Of a stretch of DNA of 64,000 nt, positions 41,420 through 49,933 are shown piece by piece. Each line of letters begins with the position of its first letter. The stretch's first letter is position 1. The notes below the pieces were generated by a model. It was not told the origin of the DNA. It saw only the letters and a program-made list of their open reading frames with translations, and made no database searches. The position numbers were made by a program, and so were the translations under genes. Source of the stretch: Acidobacteriota bacterium (GTDB taxonomy: Bacteria; Acidobacteriota; Terriglobia; Terriglobales; SCQP01); contig JAKASR010000011.1 in NCBI GenBank assembly GCA_021818955.1, positions 1-64,000 of the forward strand. The letters are read 5' to 3'.

Positions 41420-42244
41420 ATGCTGGGAATTGTGCCTGCAGCCGGACGCGGCAGCCGGATTCAGCCGCTGGGCTGTTCAAAAGAACTGTTGCCGGTGGGC
41501 ATGCAATTCCGGGATGGGCGGTTGAAGCCCCGGGCAGTAGCCGAGTACCTGTTGGATCGCATGCTGTTGGCCGGAGCGGACCGGATTGCGATGGTGCTTT
41601 CGCCGGAGAAAAGCGACCTGCTCCGCTACTTCGCGGAAACCGATTACAGCCGGTATCTTTTTTTCGTGTTGCAGCCCGAGCCGGAGGGGCTTTGCGATGC
41701 CGTCTTTCGCGCCGTGCCCCATGTGCGGCCGGATGAAGCCGTGCTGATCGGCTTGCCGGACACGATCTGGATGCCCAACGATCTTTTTTCCCGGGCGCCG
41801 CGCGAGCAGCCGCACTTGATTACTTTTCCGGTGGCCGCGGCCGAACAGTTTGACGCGGTAATCAGCCAAGGTTCGGGCCCGATCCAGGCGGTGGCGCGGG
41901 TCGAGGTGAAACAAAGCGGCAATCCACGCCGCCGCATTTGGGGCGGGGTTACGCTGCCGGGCGAATGCTTACTGGAAATGGCGGCGATGTGGCAGGACAT
42001 GAAGCCACGCCCGCATTACCTGGGCGACTTGTTTAATAGCTGGTTGGCGGCGGGCCGGTCGCTGAGCTGCGATGCCGCCGGTCAATGGTATCTGGACGTA
42101 GGCACGCTAGAGGGTTATCATCAGGCGCTGGATTGGAGCCGGCGCGAGCGGCCGCTGCTGGTTGCCGAGCGCGACGGCGAGGCATGCGGCGCGCCCTCGC
42201 GGCCGCCGGCAATTGCGGCGGCAAACCTGAAAATGGTAAAGTAG
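41420..42244 (+). CDS. RmlA-like sugar-phosphate nucleotidyltransferase
   Basis: ATG 41420 gives 274 residues. The nucleotide-binding signature AAGRGSRIQPL...KELLPVG is at the N-terminus, with the IGLPDTIW metal-binding strand (Asp) in the middle. The product is a nucleotide sugar for surface polysaccharide; which sugar is unclear. The C-terminus ends just 11 bases before tRNA-Gly. It is divergent from the carbamoyltransferase gene, about 200 bases away, and may supply the same glycan. Confidence 0.8.
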   Translation: MLGIVPAAGRGSRIQPLGCSKELLPVGMQFRDGRLKPRAVAEYLLDRMLLAGADRIAMVLSPEKSDLLRYFAETDYSRYLFFVLQPEPEGLCDAVFRAVPHVRPDEAVLIGLPDTIWMPNDLFSRAPREQPHLITFPVAAAEQFDAVISQGSGPIQAVARVEVKQSGNPRRRIWGGVTLPGECLLEMAAMWQDMKPRPHYLGDLFNSWLAAGRSLSCDAAGQWYLDVGTLEGYHQALDWSRRERPLLVAERDGEACGAPSRPPAIAAANLKMVK

Positions 42245-42255
42245 ATTGCATTCGA

Positions 42256-42330
<75 letters not shown>

Positions 42331-42464
42331 GAATAAATTTCATTTTCAATTTACCGTTTCAGCTCAATGCAATTGTTTCCGGGCGAAAGCGGCATAAGCC
42401 TGAAGCGCTGCACCCATCAATCATCGCTGCTTAATTTTTCTTTCGCCGAGGGCGGCAGCCGCCT

Positions 42465-43184
42465 TCAGAGTGGCGGCAACGCGGCGCTTGCGGACGGCAG
42501 CATGCCATTGCGATAAAGAAAGATGGCCAGCTCATGCCGCCGCCGAACACGGCATTTTCTGAGCAAATTGGCGACGTGATATTTGACCGTCCGCTCGGAA
42601 ATATTCAACTGTACGGCGATTTCTTTATTGGTGCGGCTATCCAGCAGGAGCGGAACCATTTCCCGCTCGCGGCGGCTGAGCTGAACCAGCGGAAAAGGTT
42701 TTTGACCCGCCGGCACGCGCGCCAGCAGCAACTCGACCATGCCGGAGAGCATGGAGCGGGGAATCCAAAAGACGCCTTGCACTACCTGCCGGATGGCGCG
42801 GGCCAGTTCGTGTTGAATGCGGTCATAGGCGATCAGGCCGCGGACCCCGAGAAAGATTAAGGGAAAAGCCGAATCCAGGCTAAAACTTTCATCCAGCGCC
42901 AGCAGCACGGGGTGCGTCCCCTGTTGGCGCAACTCGCTCGCAATGCTTTCCACGATCGCCAGAGAGCCGTGCACATCGACAATCTGCGCCTGGCTGGGCA
43001 CGACCGTGGGAGCCGGAGCGCCCGGCGCGGGCAACGGGCATAAATGGACGAGGAATTCGGCCGGGTTGAGGCAGCTTCGAACCCGCTCGAGCGCGACCTG
43101 ATGGCTGGCGTAAATGGCGACTTCCAGCCGCGCCGTCGAGGCTGAGTCAGCATGATTCGAAATATCTAAATCATTCTCAATCAT
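42465..43184 (-). CDS. LuxR-type regulator with degenerate receiver-like N-terminus
   Basis: The 239-residue protein ends in a LuxR helix-turn-helix (LSRREREMVPLLLDSRTNKEIAVQLNISERTVKYHVANLL). The N-terminal 150 residues have a receiver-like alternation of strands and helices, but the phosphoacceptor acid pocket is not evident, so it may respond to something other than phosphorylation. It is divergent from the secreted glycosidase-like gene. The 127-base gap holds a perfect inverted repeat that could be its operator. Confidence 0.85.
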   Translation of the reverse strand: MIENDLDISNHADSASTARLEVAIYASHQVALERVRSCLNPAEFLVHLCPLPAPGAPAPTVVPSQAQIVDVHGSLAIVESIASELRQQGTHPVLLALDESFSLDSAFPLIFLGVRGLIAYDRIQHELARAIRQVVQGVFWIPRSMLSGMVELLLARVPAGQKPFPLVQLSRREREMVPLLLDSRTNKEIAVQLNISERTVKYHVANLLRKCRVRRRHELAIFLYRNGMLPSASAALPPL

Positions 43185-43211
43185 TGTGATGGATACTGAG
43201 TGTCAAGGCAA

Positions 43212-43254
43212 AGTACAGGGGGTAACCCTGTACTAAATTTGTAATAGGGTACAG
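43212..43254. promoter_or_regulatory. Inverted repeat and third half-site, candidate operator
   Basis: AGTACAGGG (43212-43220) and CCCTGTACT (43226-43234) form a perfect 9-bp inverted repeat with a 5-base spacer. A third GTACAG occurs at 43249-43254. It lies between the divergent LuxR-type regulator and the glycosidase-like gene, as expected for an autoregulatory operator. It could also be a short RNA hairpin. Confidence 0.5.
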
Positions 43255-43311
43255 TGGAAACCATGAGTCGAAGCGCGGATTATAGGGTCTTTCCAGTAAA
43301 GGAAGGACTGA

Positions 43312-45567
43312 ATGAAGGGTGTCTTTCCGCGTTTCTTGCTCGCAGCCTGGTCGGTATTCCTGATCTTTCTTCTCACTGACTGCGGAGGAGGAATCAGTAA
43401 TCCGCCCGCGGCAAATATCAAGTCTCTGACGGCGCTGTCGATCACGACCAGCAGCTTGCCCACCGGGACGGAGCAGCAAAGCTATCAGGCCCGCATGCAG
43501 GCCATCGGCGGCCTGGCGCCGTACCACTGGAAAGTCAGCGGGGGAGCCTTGCCAGCGGGCTTGAATTTGTCGAGCGGCGGCATGATTTCGGGCACTCCGA
43601 GCACTGCGGGGTTGGCCGATTTCAGCGTCTCGGTGACCGATACGGAAGCAACGCCTCAAACCACCCGCGCCAGCCTGCAGATTGCCATCGCCACGCCGCC
43701 GGCCGGCAGCGCGGCGCTCAGCATCCAGACCAGCGCCTTGCCGGGCGGCACGGCGCAGACCGCGTATCAGGCCACCTTGAGCGCCAGCGGCGGCCAGTCG
43801 CCTTATACCTGGAAGCTGAGCGGGGGCACATTGCCGGCAGGCTTGACGCTGACCAGTGGGGGCGCGATTTCGGGCACCCCCGGCGCCGCGGGCACGGCCC
43901 GCTTCAGCGTGTCGGTTTCCGATGCGGAGGCAAAGCCACAAACCTCCAGCGCCAGTTTTCAAATTACGATCCAGAACCAGGACCTGGCCCTCGATCCCTA
44001 TGGTGGGCTGGCGGGAATCAGCGTTGACGCCGGCACGGGATTTTTCACCGTCAACAAAGTAGGCTCGCGCTGGGTCTTCACGGATCCCGACGGCCACCCC
44101 TTTTGGATGTTGGGCGTGTTTGCGGTGGATTTGATAACCGACACCTCGACGGGCTCGGCTTACACTTTGAATAAATACGGCGGCAGCCGCTCGGTTTGGG
44201 GCCTGCAGGCGGTGCGACGGCTGCAACATTGGGGGTTCAATACCGCAGCGGAATACGCCTCGGCCTATGTGGTGCCGCTGAACAAAAACGGCAGTTACGA
44301 AACCAGCGATCCCCTGCCCTGGGTGGACATCATGAAGCCTTCTTATTACAGCCTGCGCGATTACAATCATTACGCGCCGGCGCCGGTTAAAGATCTGGTG
44401 GCGGGATTGGATGCGGAGTACACCAACTTTCGCGGCGACCCGTTGCCGGATGTCTTCGACCCCAACTACGCGGCTTACGCCCAGGCATTTATCCACGCCA
44501 ACACCTCGGCCGCCGAAGCGCAATCGCCCTGGCTGGTAGGCACCGCGACCGACGATACGGATGAACTCTGGGGTTTCGGCCCCGGGCCCGACCTGCCGGC
44601 GGCGCGGCAAAGTTCGAATATCGGCTGGCTGGTGTTGTGCACCAACTTCGCCCAAAGCTCGAACGCCAGGCTGGGCGAGACCTACACCGACACCAAGGTG
44701 TACTCGAAATACGCGCTGCGCGACTGGCTGGAGAATAAATACGGCACGATCGCGGCACTGAACACGGCGTGGGGATCGGACTACACCACCTTCGACGATG
44801 CCGGCGGCTACGGCAGCGGCACCGGGCTGCTGGACGAAGACGGGCGGCACGCCTGGGTGGGACACGACGATATCTCGATGTCGACGGCCCAGGCGCAGGT
44901 ACGCGCCGACCTGAATGCGTTTTTGGCGGTGTTCGCGAACCAGTATTTTTCCGTGGTGACGGCGGCGCTGCGGCAGGCGCGGCCGAACCAACTGGTGTTC
45001 GGGCCGGCCACGCTGAACGGCTGGGGCGGCATCAGCCGGCGGGCCATTCTGGCGGCGGCGGCGAAATACACCGATGTGGTGCAGGCGAGCATGAGCACGC
45101 AGGCGGTGTACGACCTCAGCCTGCAATATGCCGGCGACCGCCCGTTTGTCACCTGGATAGGGATGCCGGCCAATCCCGATTCCGATCTGGCGGCATATCC
45201 CAATCCGGCGGACAATCCGGTGGCGTACACCAGCCAGGCGGCGCGCGGCGCCGCCTATGCGCAAACGGTGGAAAGCGATTTTGCTTATACCGGTAGCGCG
45301 GCTGCGGGCGCGCTCGAGGGCAGCAGCAATGTGATCGGGGCTAAATTCTGGGCCTGGTGCGATTCCTGGGGCGAGAAGACCAATTGGGGCCTGGTCTCGT
45401 TTATGGATAATGCCTACGACGGGAAGGAAGATGTGACCGCCAACGGGCTGGACAATTGGGGGTTTGCCATCGGCGGCGAAAGCGGCAATTACGGGGATTT
45501 CATCACTCCGGCGAGCACCGCCAACGAGCAAGTGCTGCAGGAATTGGGGCAGGCGCTGCATCCCTAG
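43312..45567 (+). CDS. Secreted protein with two Ig-like repeats and a glycosidase-like domain
   Basis: A 751-residue exported protein; AGGAAGGA precedes ATG 43312. The signal ends LLTDCGGG, a possible lipoprotein site with an unusual Asp before Cys. Two He_PIG-type repeats follow (LPTGTEQQSYQARMQAIGG... and LPGGTAQTAYQATLSASGG...), about 90 residues each. From residue 225 a domain opens VNKVGSRWVFTDPDGHPFWMLG, the classic start of agarase-like and related TIM-barrel glycosidases. The substrate is unknown. Confidence 0.8.
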   Translation: MKGVFPRFLLAAWSVFLIFLLTDCGGGISNPPAANIKSLTALSITTSSLPTGTEQQSYQARMQAIGGLAPYHWKVSGGALPAGLNLSSGGMISGTPSTAGLADFSVSVTDTEATPQTTRASLQIAIATPPAGSAALSIQTSALPGGTAQTAYQATLSASGGQSPYTWKLSGGTLPAGLTLTSGGAISGTPGAAGTARFSVSVSDAEAKPQTSSASFQITIQNQDLALDPYGGLAGISVDAGTGFFTVNKVGSRWVFTDPDGHPFWMLGVFAVDLITDTSTGSAYTLNKYGGSRSVWGLQAVRRLQHWGFNTAAEYASAYVVPLNKNGSYETSDPLPWVDIMKPSYYSLRDYNHYAPAPVKDLVAGLDAEYTNFRGDPLPDVFDPNYAAYAQAFIHANTSAAEAQSPWLVGTATDDTDELWGFGPGPDLPAARQSSNIGWLVLCTNFAQSSNARLGETYTDTKVYSKYALRDWLENKYGTIAALNTAWGSDYTTFDDAGGYGSGTGLLDEDGRHAWVGHDDISMSTAQAQVRADLNAFLAVFANQYFSVVTAALRQARPNQLVFGPATLNGWGGISRRAILAAAAKYTDVVQASMSTQAVYDLSLQYAGDRPFVTWIGMPANPDSDLAAYPNPADNPVAYTSQAARGAAYAQTVESDFAYTGSAAAGALEGSSNVIGAKFWAWCDSWGEKTNWGLVSFMDNAYDGKEDVTANGLDNWGFAIGGESGNYGDFITPASTANEQVLQELGQALHP

Positions 45568-45595
45568 GCTCCCGGGGGGTGGGGGAAGAAAAACC

Positions 45596-45624
45596 GAAGT
45601 CCGGCGCTGCACGCGCCGGACTTC
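45596..45624. terminator. 12-bp hairpin between convergent genes
   Basis: GAAGTCCGGCGC (45596-45607), loop TGCAC, perfect complement at 45613-45624. On the minus strand it is followed by GGTTTTTC, so it fits a terminator for the PEP-CTERM gene. It also lies 28 bases past the plus-strand glycosidase stop. Confidence 0.8.
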
Positions 45625-45672
45625 CAGGGTAAAGCCACCACCGGTTGGAGGCGACGAGGATAATCCCCGGGA

Positions 45673-45695
45673 CCCAACCGGCAGTGCCGGTTGGG
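45673..45695. terminator. Second hairpin just downstream of the PEP-CTERM gene
   Basis: CCCAACCGGCA and its complement TGCCGGTTGGG are separated by one base, so the effective stem is about nine base pairs. It lies eight bases beyond the minus-strand stop. Together with the hairpin at 45596 it forms a tandem terminator. Confidence 0.65.
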
Positions 45696-45703
45696 CAACG
45701 GGA

Positions 45704-46441
45704 TTAGCTAACCACCTTCATTCCCCGCTGAAAACGCATACGCCGGCGCAGCACGCCGCCGAGCATCAGCAGGCCGGAACCAAACAGCAACAACGAACTC
45801 GGCTCCGGAGTTGGGGTAATGCTGGAAGAAATCAACTGCGCCACCAAAGAACCGTTGGTGCCTTCCAGCGTAGAAATCGCAATGGGGGCCGCGAACTGCA
45901 CATTGAGCTGCAGCACGGCTTGCGCATTGCTGAATGCCGAGGCCAAGAGGCCGCCCGTCACGGTCATATTGGCTTGCATATTGGCATTAAAGCTGCCAAC
46001 CATGGAGCCGCTGCCGTTGGCCGGTCCGGGCTGCTGGTAAAAATTCACCAGATTCAACGAGCCGGTCAATAAGGTGCCGCTCTGCCCATTCGCGCTACCG
46101 GTCAAATTAAAATTGATCGGCGCCGTAGAAGTGACGGAATAAAGTCCGGCCGTGCTCGTATTCGCCAGGGTGATCGATCCAGCGGTGGATGTGATGTCGA
46201 AGTTACCCGAAGACGAAAGCGAGCCGTACCCGGTTTCCATACCGGTGAGATTGCATTGTTGCCCGGAGCAAGTGCCGAGAGTGACCCCTACGGTGCTGGT
46301 CCCGTGACCTTGTCCGGTAAACGTTACGATCTGACCCGGTCCGCCTTCCAACGATATGCCGCTTTGAGCCGCCAATGGCAGGCTCACAGCCAGCATAAGG
46401 AAAGCAGTCAGCGTCAGACCCGTTACCCATTTTCGCTGCAT
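45704..46441 (-). CDS. PEP-CTERM domain-containing exported protein
   Basis: ATG 46441 follows GGAGGA and gives 245 residues. The signal peptide ends near LPLAAQSG. The mature part is rich in Ser, Thr, Gly and Asn, as expected for a glycosylated surface protein. The C-terminal sorting tag is TPEPSSLLLFGSGLLMLGG followed by RRRM, the PEP motif, membrane helix and basic cluster cut by exosortase. No exosortase gene is visible in the window. Exopolysaccharide genes lie about 7 kb away, the usual partner of such proteins. Confidence 0.92.
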   Translation of the reverse strand: MQRKWVTGLTLTAFLMLAVSLPLAAQSGISLEGGPGQIVTFTGQGHGTSTVGVTLGTCSGQQCNLTGMETGYGSLSSSGNFDITSTAGSITLANTSTAGLYSVTSTAPINFNLTGSANGQSGTLLTGSLNLVNFYQQPGPANGSGSMVGSFNANMQANMTVTGGLLASAFSNAQAVLQLNVQFAAPIAISTLEGTNGSLVAQLISSSITPTPEPSSLLLFGSGLLMLGGVLRRRMRFQRGMKVVS

Positions 46442-47090
46442 ACCTGATTCCTCCAAGATTCGGACGATTCCCACTCCCCACGGGGTGGTCGCAATCCAAA
46501 GTGCACGTCAGCTGCCAATGAACTCTCTTAGAGCATGCGCATAATTTTGTCATTTGGCGCCGCGGCTCATACGCCCATAAATGAGTCACTTACGCCGGCA
46601 CCGCAAGCGCGTGCATATAGCGAGCATGCCGCCAAGAGCAAGGGTTTGCGTTTTCACCTTCAAGCGCTGCACAACGCCCGCCGCACGCAGCTCAACCGGC
46701 AACGAAATCATTTCGCATCCGGTGCAAACTCGCGGCTATTTCCCATGTTTTTTCGGACGCGCCTTTTGGCAAGTTAACTGGATTCTAAGTCAGTGATAAT
46801 AACCCGCAGGCGGTAGTTAGAAGGCGGGCCGGCCGTTATTCCGTTTAGGCGTTTACGTTGCAAGGCCCATTGTATTGCTTTAGTTGGCCGTAGCGGACGC
46901 CCGCCGCGGCGAATGAAAACTCATGGCGCCTTCGGGATCCACCGCCGGGAAAAGCCCGCGCGTGCCTAGCCTGCAAACATGGTTTCAGGCGTTGTATCGA
47001 GGTTGCCAAAAACGAAAACTACTCTTGCACGCATTTGAAGCCGGCAATGATACCAGGCGGCCGTTACGGGTGCGCGTTTCCGCCGCCCTT
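46442..47090. other. Intergenic region upstream of the PEP-CTERM gene
   Basis: About 650 bases without a gene I can support. Frames crossing it have no signal, motif or ribosome binding site of note. It includes the PEP-CTERM gene's 5' region. A near-match to a -24/-12 promoter on the minus strand (about 46477-46494) has one extra spacer base, so I do not call it. Confidence 0.5.
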
Positions 47091-47125
47091 CCCCAAAAAT
47101 AAAACGCGGGCGAAGCGCCCGCGTT
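47091..47125 (-). terminator. Terminator of the first sigma-54 activator gene
   Basis: AACGCGGGCG (47103-47112), loop AAG, CGCCCGCGTT (47116-47125). Read on the minus strand it ends in TTTTATTTTT (complement of 47095-47104). It lies 40 bases past the stop of the minus-strand activator. A textbook Rho-independent terminator. Confidence 0.88.
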
Positions 47126-47165
47126 GATTGAAGCCGGACTGGCCCGCAAGCCTTCGCCGCGCGGC

Positions 47166-48428
47166 TTACTCCGCACCGGGCGAGGCGGCGCGAGCGCGCA
47201 TCGATTCGGAATAGCTGTGCGGGCGCAGCTGATAGCGCTGCAATTTATTGAGCAGGGCGCGATAGCTGATATTAAGCACGCGGGCGGCGCTGCTGCGGTT
47301 CCAGCGAGTTTCTTCCAGCACGCGCGCGATGGTTTCGCGCTCCAACTCGTCTTTGGCATTGCGAACAATCGCCTTCAGGTCGCGGCCCTGGAGCGGCTCC
47401 GGCGCGGCGGCGGCAGGGGAAAGAGCGGCGGCGAGCGCTACCGGAGCGGCGGCGCGGCGCGGCGCGGCATGCAATTCATGCAGCACCTCATCGCCGAAGA
47501 TAAGATAGCGCTTGATCACGTTTTCCAGTTCGCGCACGTTGCCCGGCCATTCGTAATCGAAGCAGATCCGCAGCAGTTCCGGCGAAAACGGGCGGGGCTC
47601 GCAACCGTATTGTTGGGCAAAGCGCTCGAGATTGTATTGCAGGAGCGGCTCGATATCTTCCTGACGTTCGCGCAGCGGCGGCAGGGTCAGGGAGAAAACG
47701 TTCAGGCGGAAAAACAGGTCTTCGCGAAAGCGCTTTTCCAGCAACGCCTGATGCACGTTGATGTTGGTGGCGGCCAGCACGCGCACGTCGGCATACACTT
47801 CGGTGCGCCCGCCCAGGCGGGTAAAGCGGTGGTCCTGCAAAACATGCAGCAGTTTGGCTTGCAGCATGGGCGACATCTCGCCGATTTCATCGAGCAGGAT
47901 CGTACCCTTCTGGCAAAGCTCGAATTTGCCCGGTTTGCTGCGCATCGCGCCGGTGAATGCGCCGGGCTCATAGCCGAACAGTTCGCTTTCCAGCAATTCA
48001 TCCGGCAAGGCGGCGCAGTTGACCTTGAGGAAGCGGTGATGACGGCGCTCGGAATGGTGGTGAATCAGGCGGGCCACCGCTTCCTTGCCACAGCCGCTTT
48101 CGCCCAGAATCAACACCGGCACGTCGAATTGAGCGAGCTGTTGGCTGCGCTCAAAGATTGCCTGCATGCTCGGACTGCGGGCGATAAACTGCCCATCGCC
48201 TTCCAGCGGCTCACTGATCACTGACTCGCCGGCTGACTCGCGCGGCAATGAGACCAGGGAATGCAAGCCGCGGCCGACTTCGGGCGCGAGCGAGTCCAGG
48301 CGTTGGGGCAAGCTGGCGGGGTTGGAAACGGCCAGGGGCACGGCGCAGCCACTGGCGCCGGCACGCATCGGGTTAGGATTCGAACGGGGATTCACCAGGC
48401 TGAAGGTTGACCTCATAAGTTCTCTCAT
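47166..48428 (-). CDS. Sigma-54-dependent activator without a receiver domain
   Basis: An AAA+ enhancer-binding protein that opens sigma-54 promoters. The 420-residue protein has a short N-terminal region (1-80) with no receiver, GAF or PAS domain. Walker A is GESGCGKEAV, the sigma-54 contact loop is GAFTGA, and Walker B is GTILLDEIGEM. The C-terminal Fis helix-turn-helix reads RWNRSSAARVLNISYRALLNKL. Lacking a receiver, its activity may depend on a partner or on expression level. It is paralogous to the activator at 53537. Confidence 0.94.
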   Translation of the reverse strand: MRELMRSTFSLVNPRSNPNPMRAGASGCAVPLAVSNPASLPQRLDSLAPEVGRGLHSLVSLPRESAGESVISEPLEGDGQFIARSPSMQAIFERSQQLAQFDVPVLILGESGCGKEAVARLIHHHSERRHHRFLKVNCAALPDELLESELFGYEPGAFTGAMRSKPGKFELCQKGTILLDEIGEMSPMLQAKLLHVLQDHRFTRLGGRTEVYADVRVLAATNINVHQALLEKRFREDLFFRLNVFSLTLPPLRERQEDIEPLLQYNLERFAQQYGCEPRPFSPELLRICFDYEWPGNVRELENVIKRYLIFGDEVLHELHAAPRRAAAPVALAAALSPAAAAPEPLQGRDLKAIVRNAKDELERETIARVLEETRWNRSSAARVLNISYRALLNKLQRYQLRPHSYSESMRARAASPGAE

Positions 48429-48619
48429 TTTGCGGGCACAGGCGCCGCAGCCACGCTCTCATATGAACATCGCTGCATTTTCTGGGCAATCCGGGAATCC
48501 CGGAAATATGCTAAAAATTTCCAGGAAGCTGAAAAAAATTGGAATTGCCGCTGACCACACTAATTCAAGAAAATTGCTTTAAGTGCAGGTTCAGGGAGGA
48601 GTTAGGGAGGGGCCGAGGC

Positions 48620-49027
48620 TTAGCTAATGGCTTCGGCGCGGGAATGGGGCGTCTCCGGACCGAGCATTGCTTGCACTACGGACAGCAACTGCGAGGCCAG
48701 ATGTTTTTTTGATAAAAACGCCTGCGCGCCACACTCCAGCGCGGCGGTGCGATAGTGGGGCTCGGCATGCACGCTGCAGACCAGGATTTTGCAGGCGGGC
48801 CAGTCGGCGCGAATGCCGCGGATGACCTCCAGCCCGCTGCAGCCGGGCATGGCCAGATCCAGGATGACCAGATCGGGATGCCAGAGTCGGGTCTGGGTAA
48901 TGGCTTCCCGCCCATCGCTGGCCTCGCGGACCTGGTAATGGCCGGAGTCTTCTTCCAAGATACGGCGGGCGAGCTGGCGGAAATACCGCTCGTCGTCAGC
49001 GATGAGAACATGCTTCAGCCCAGGCAT
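48620..49027 (-). CDS. Single-domain response regulator (CheY-like)
   Basis: A 135-residue stand-alone receiver. The acidic pair is in LIADDERYF, the phosphorylated Asp in LVILDLAMPG, and the conserved Lys in AFLSKKH. No output domain follows; the C-terminus is a short polar tail. It lies between the receiver-less sigma-54 activator and the stressosome operon, all on the minus strand, so it may relay a signal between them. That link is inference. Confidence 0.9.
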   Translation of the reverse strand: MPGLKHVLIADDERYFRQLARRILEEDSGHYQVREASDGREAITQTRLWHPDLVILDLAMPGCSGLEVIRGIRADWPACKILVCSVHAEPHYRTAALECGAQAFLSKKHLASQLLSVVQAMLGPETPHSRAEAIS

Positions 49028-49297
49028 AGCTTCACCCTTAGCTTAGGCTTATCGTCCGATGGAAATGCGAGGTGAATCGGAGAATCGCCTTACGCTGATT
49101 CCCGCCGCCGTATAGGCCCTTCCCCCACCGGGGGCAATCAAAACTCGTCCCTGAGCGCGGCGGTCATGCCACCAGCCGCCGCCCGCAGGGATATAGCTTT
49201 CACTTTAAGCCCTCCGCCAGGCAATACCATGCGGTAAAACCTGGAAACCGGCGGAAAAAAACACAGAGGCGGGTGTAAGCACAGGTCTTGCATGCCT

Positions 49298-49933
49298 TTA
49301 CGGCTCGATCATGCCACGGCGGATGGCATAACGCACCAGCCCGGCAACAGAGTGAATATTGAGTTTTTCCATGATATGGCCGCGGTGCGATTCGGCGGTT
49401 TTGACGCTGATTCCGAGCAGGACGGCGATTTCCTTGGTGCTTTTTCCTTCCGCCACCAGTTGTAAAACCTGGCGCTCGCGCGAGCCCAGGGAATCGGGGG
49501 CAGGTTCGGAGTTGCTCAGGTAGGCGCGGACGACCGTGCCGGAGACATCGGGGCTCAGGAACAATCCACCCCGCAGCGCTTCCTGCACGGCTTGCAGCAA
49601 TTCGGAAGCGGACTTGCTTTTCAATACATATCCGCTAATGCCGGTCTGCAGCGCCTGAAGCACATAAGGCTCTTCGATGTGCATGGTCAGCAGCACCACG
49701 CGCGTCTGGGGAGCGGTGCGGATGATTTCGCGAGCAGCCTCCATACCGTTGAGCAAGGGCATGCGGACATCGAGGATGGCCACCTGGGGATGCAACGCCT
49801 GCGCCAGGCGGACGGCTTCCTGGCCGTCGGCGGCTTCGCCTACGATTTCATAGCCGGCTTTCTCGAGCAGGGCGCGAAAGCCCTGGCGCACCACTTCATG
49901 ATCATCAGCCAGCAGCAATCGTGCCAGCGCCAT
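49298..49933 (-). CDS. NarL-family response regulator, output of the stressosome operon
   Basis: ATG 49933 follows GGGAGGT and gives 211 residues. The receiver (1-120) has Asp55 in VAILDVRMPL and Lys105 in YVLKSKS. The LuxR helix-turn-helix (about 146-211) reads LGSRERQVLQLVAEGKSTKEIAVLLGIS. It overlaps the kinase gene by 29 bases and is last in the operon. It is the probable transcriptional output of the rsbRSTX-kinase module. Confidence 0.94.
   Translation of the reverse strand: MALARLLLADDHEVVRQGFRALLEKAGYEIVGEAADGQEAVRLAQALHPQVAILDVRMPLLNGMEAAREIIRTAPQTRVVLLTMHIEEPYVLQALQTGISGYVLKSKSASELLQAVQEALRGGLFLSPDVSGTVVRAYLSNSEPAPDSLGSRERQVLQLVAEGKSTKEIAVLLGISVKTAESHRGHIMEKLNIHSVAGLVRYAIRRGMIEP

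Noticed and set aside
46477-46494. Possible sigma-54 promoter upstream of the PEP-CTERM gene (minus strand)
   Set aside because: The element GTGCAC...TTGC has eleven rather than ten bases between the key dinucleotides, and the first position pair is poor.
46862-46877. GGCCCATTGTATTGC as a plus-strand sigma-54 promoter
   Set aside because: The spacer is one base too long and no plus-strand gene follows.
46985-47368. Minus-strand frame overlapping the terminator and activator C-terminus
   Set aside because: It crosses a strong terminator and lies in another frame of the well-supported activator gene.
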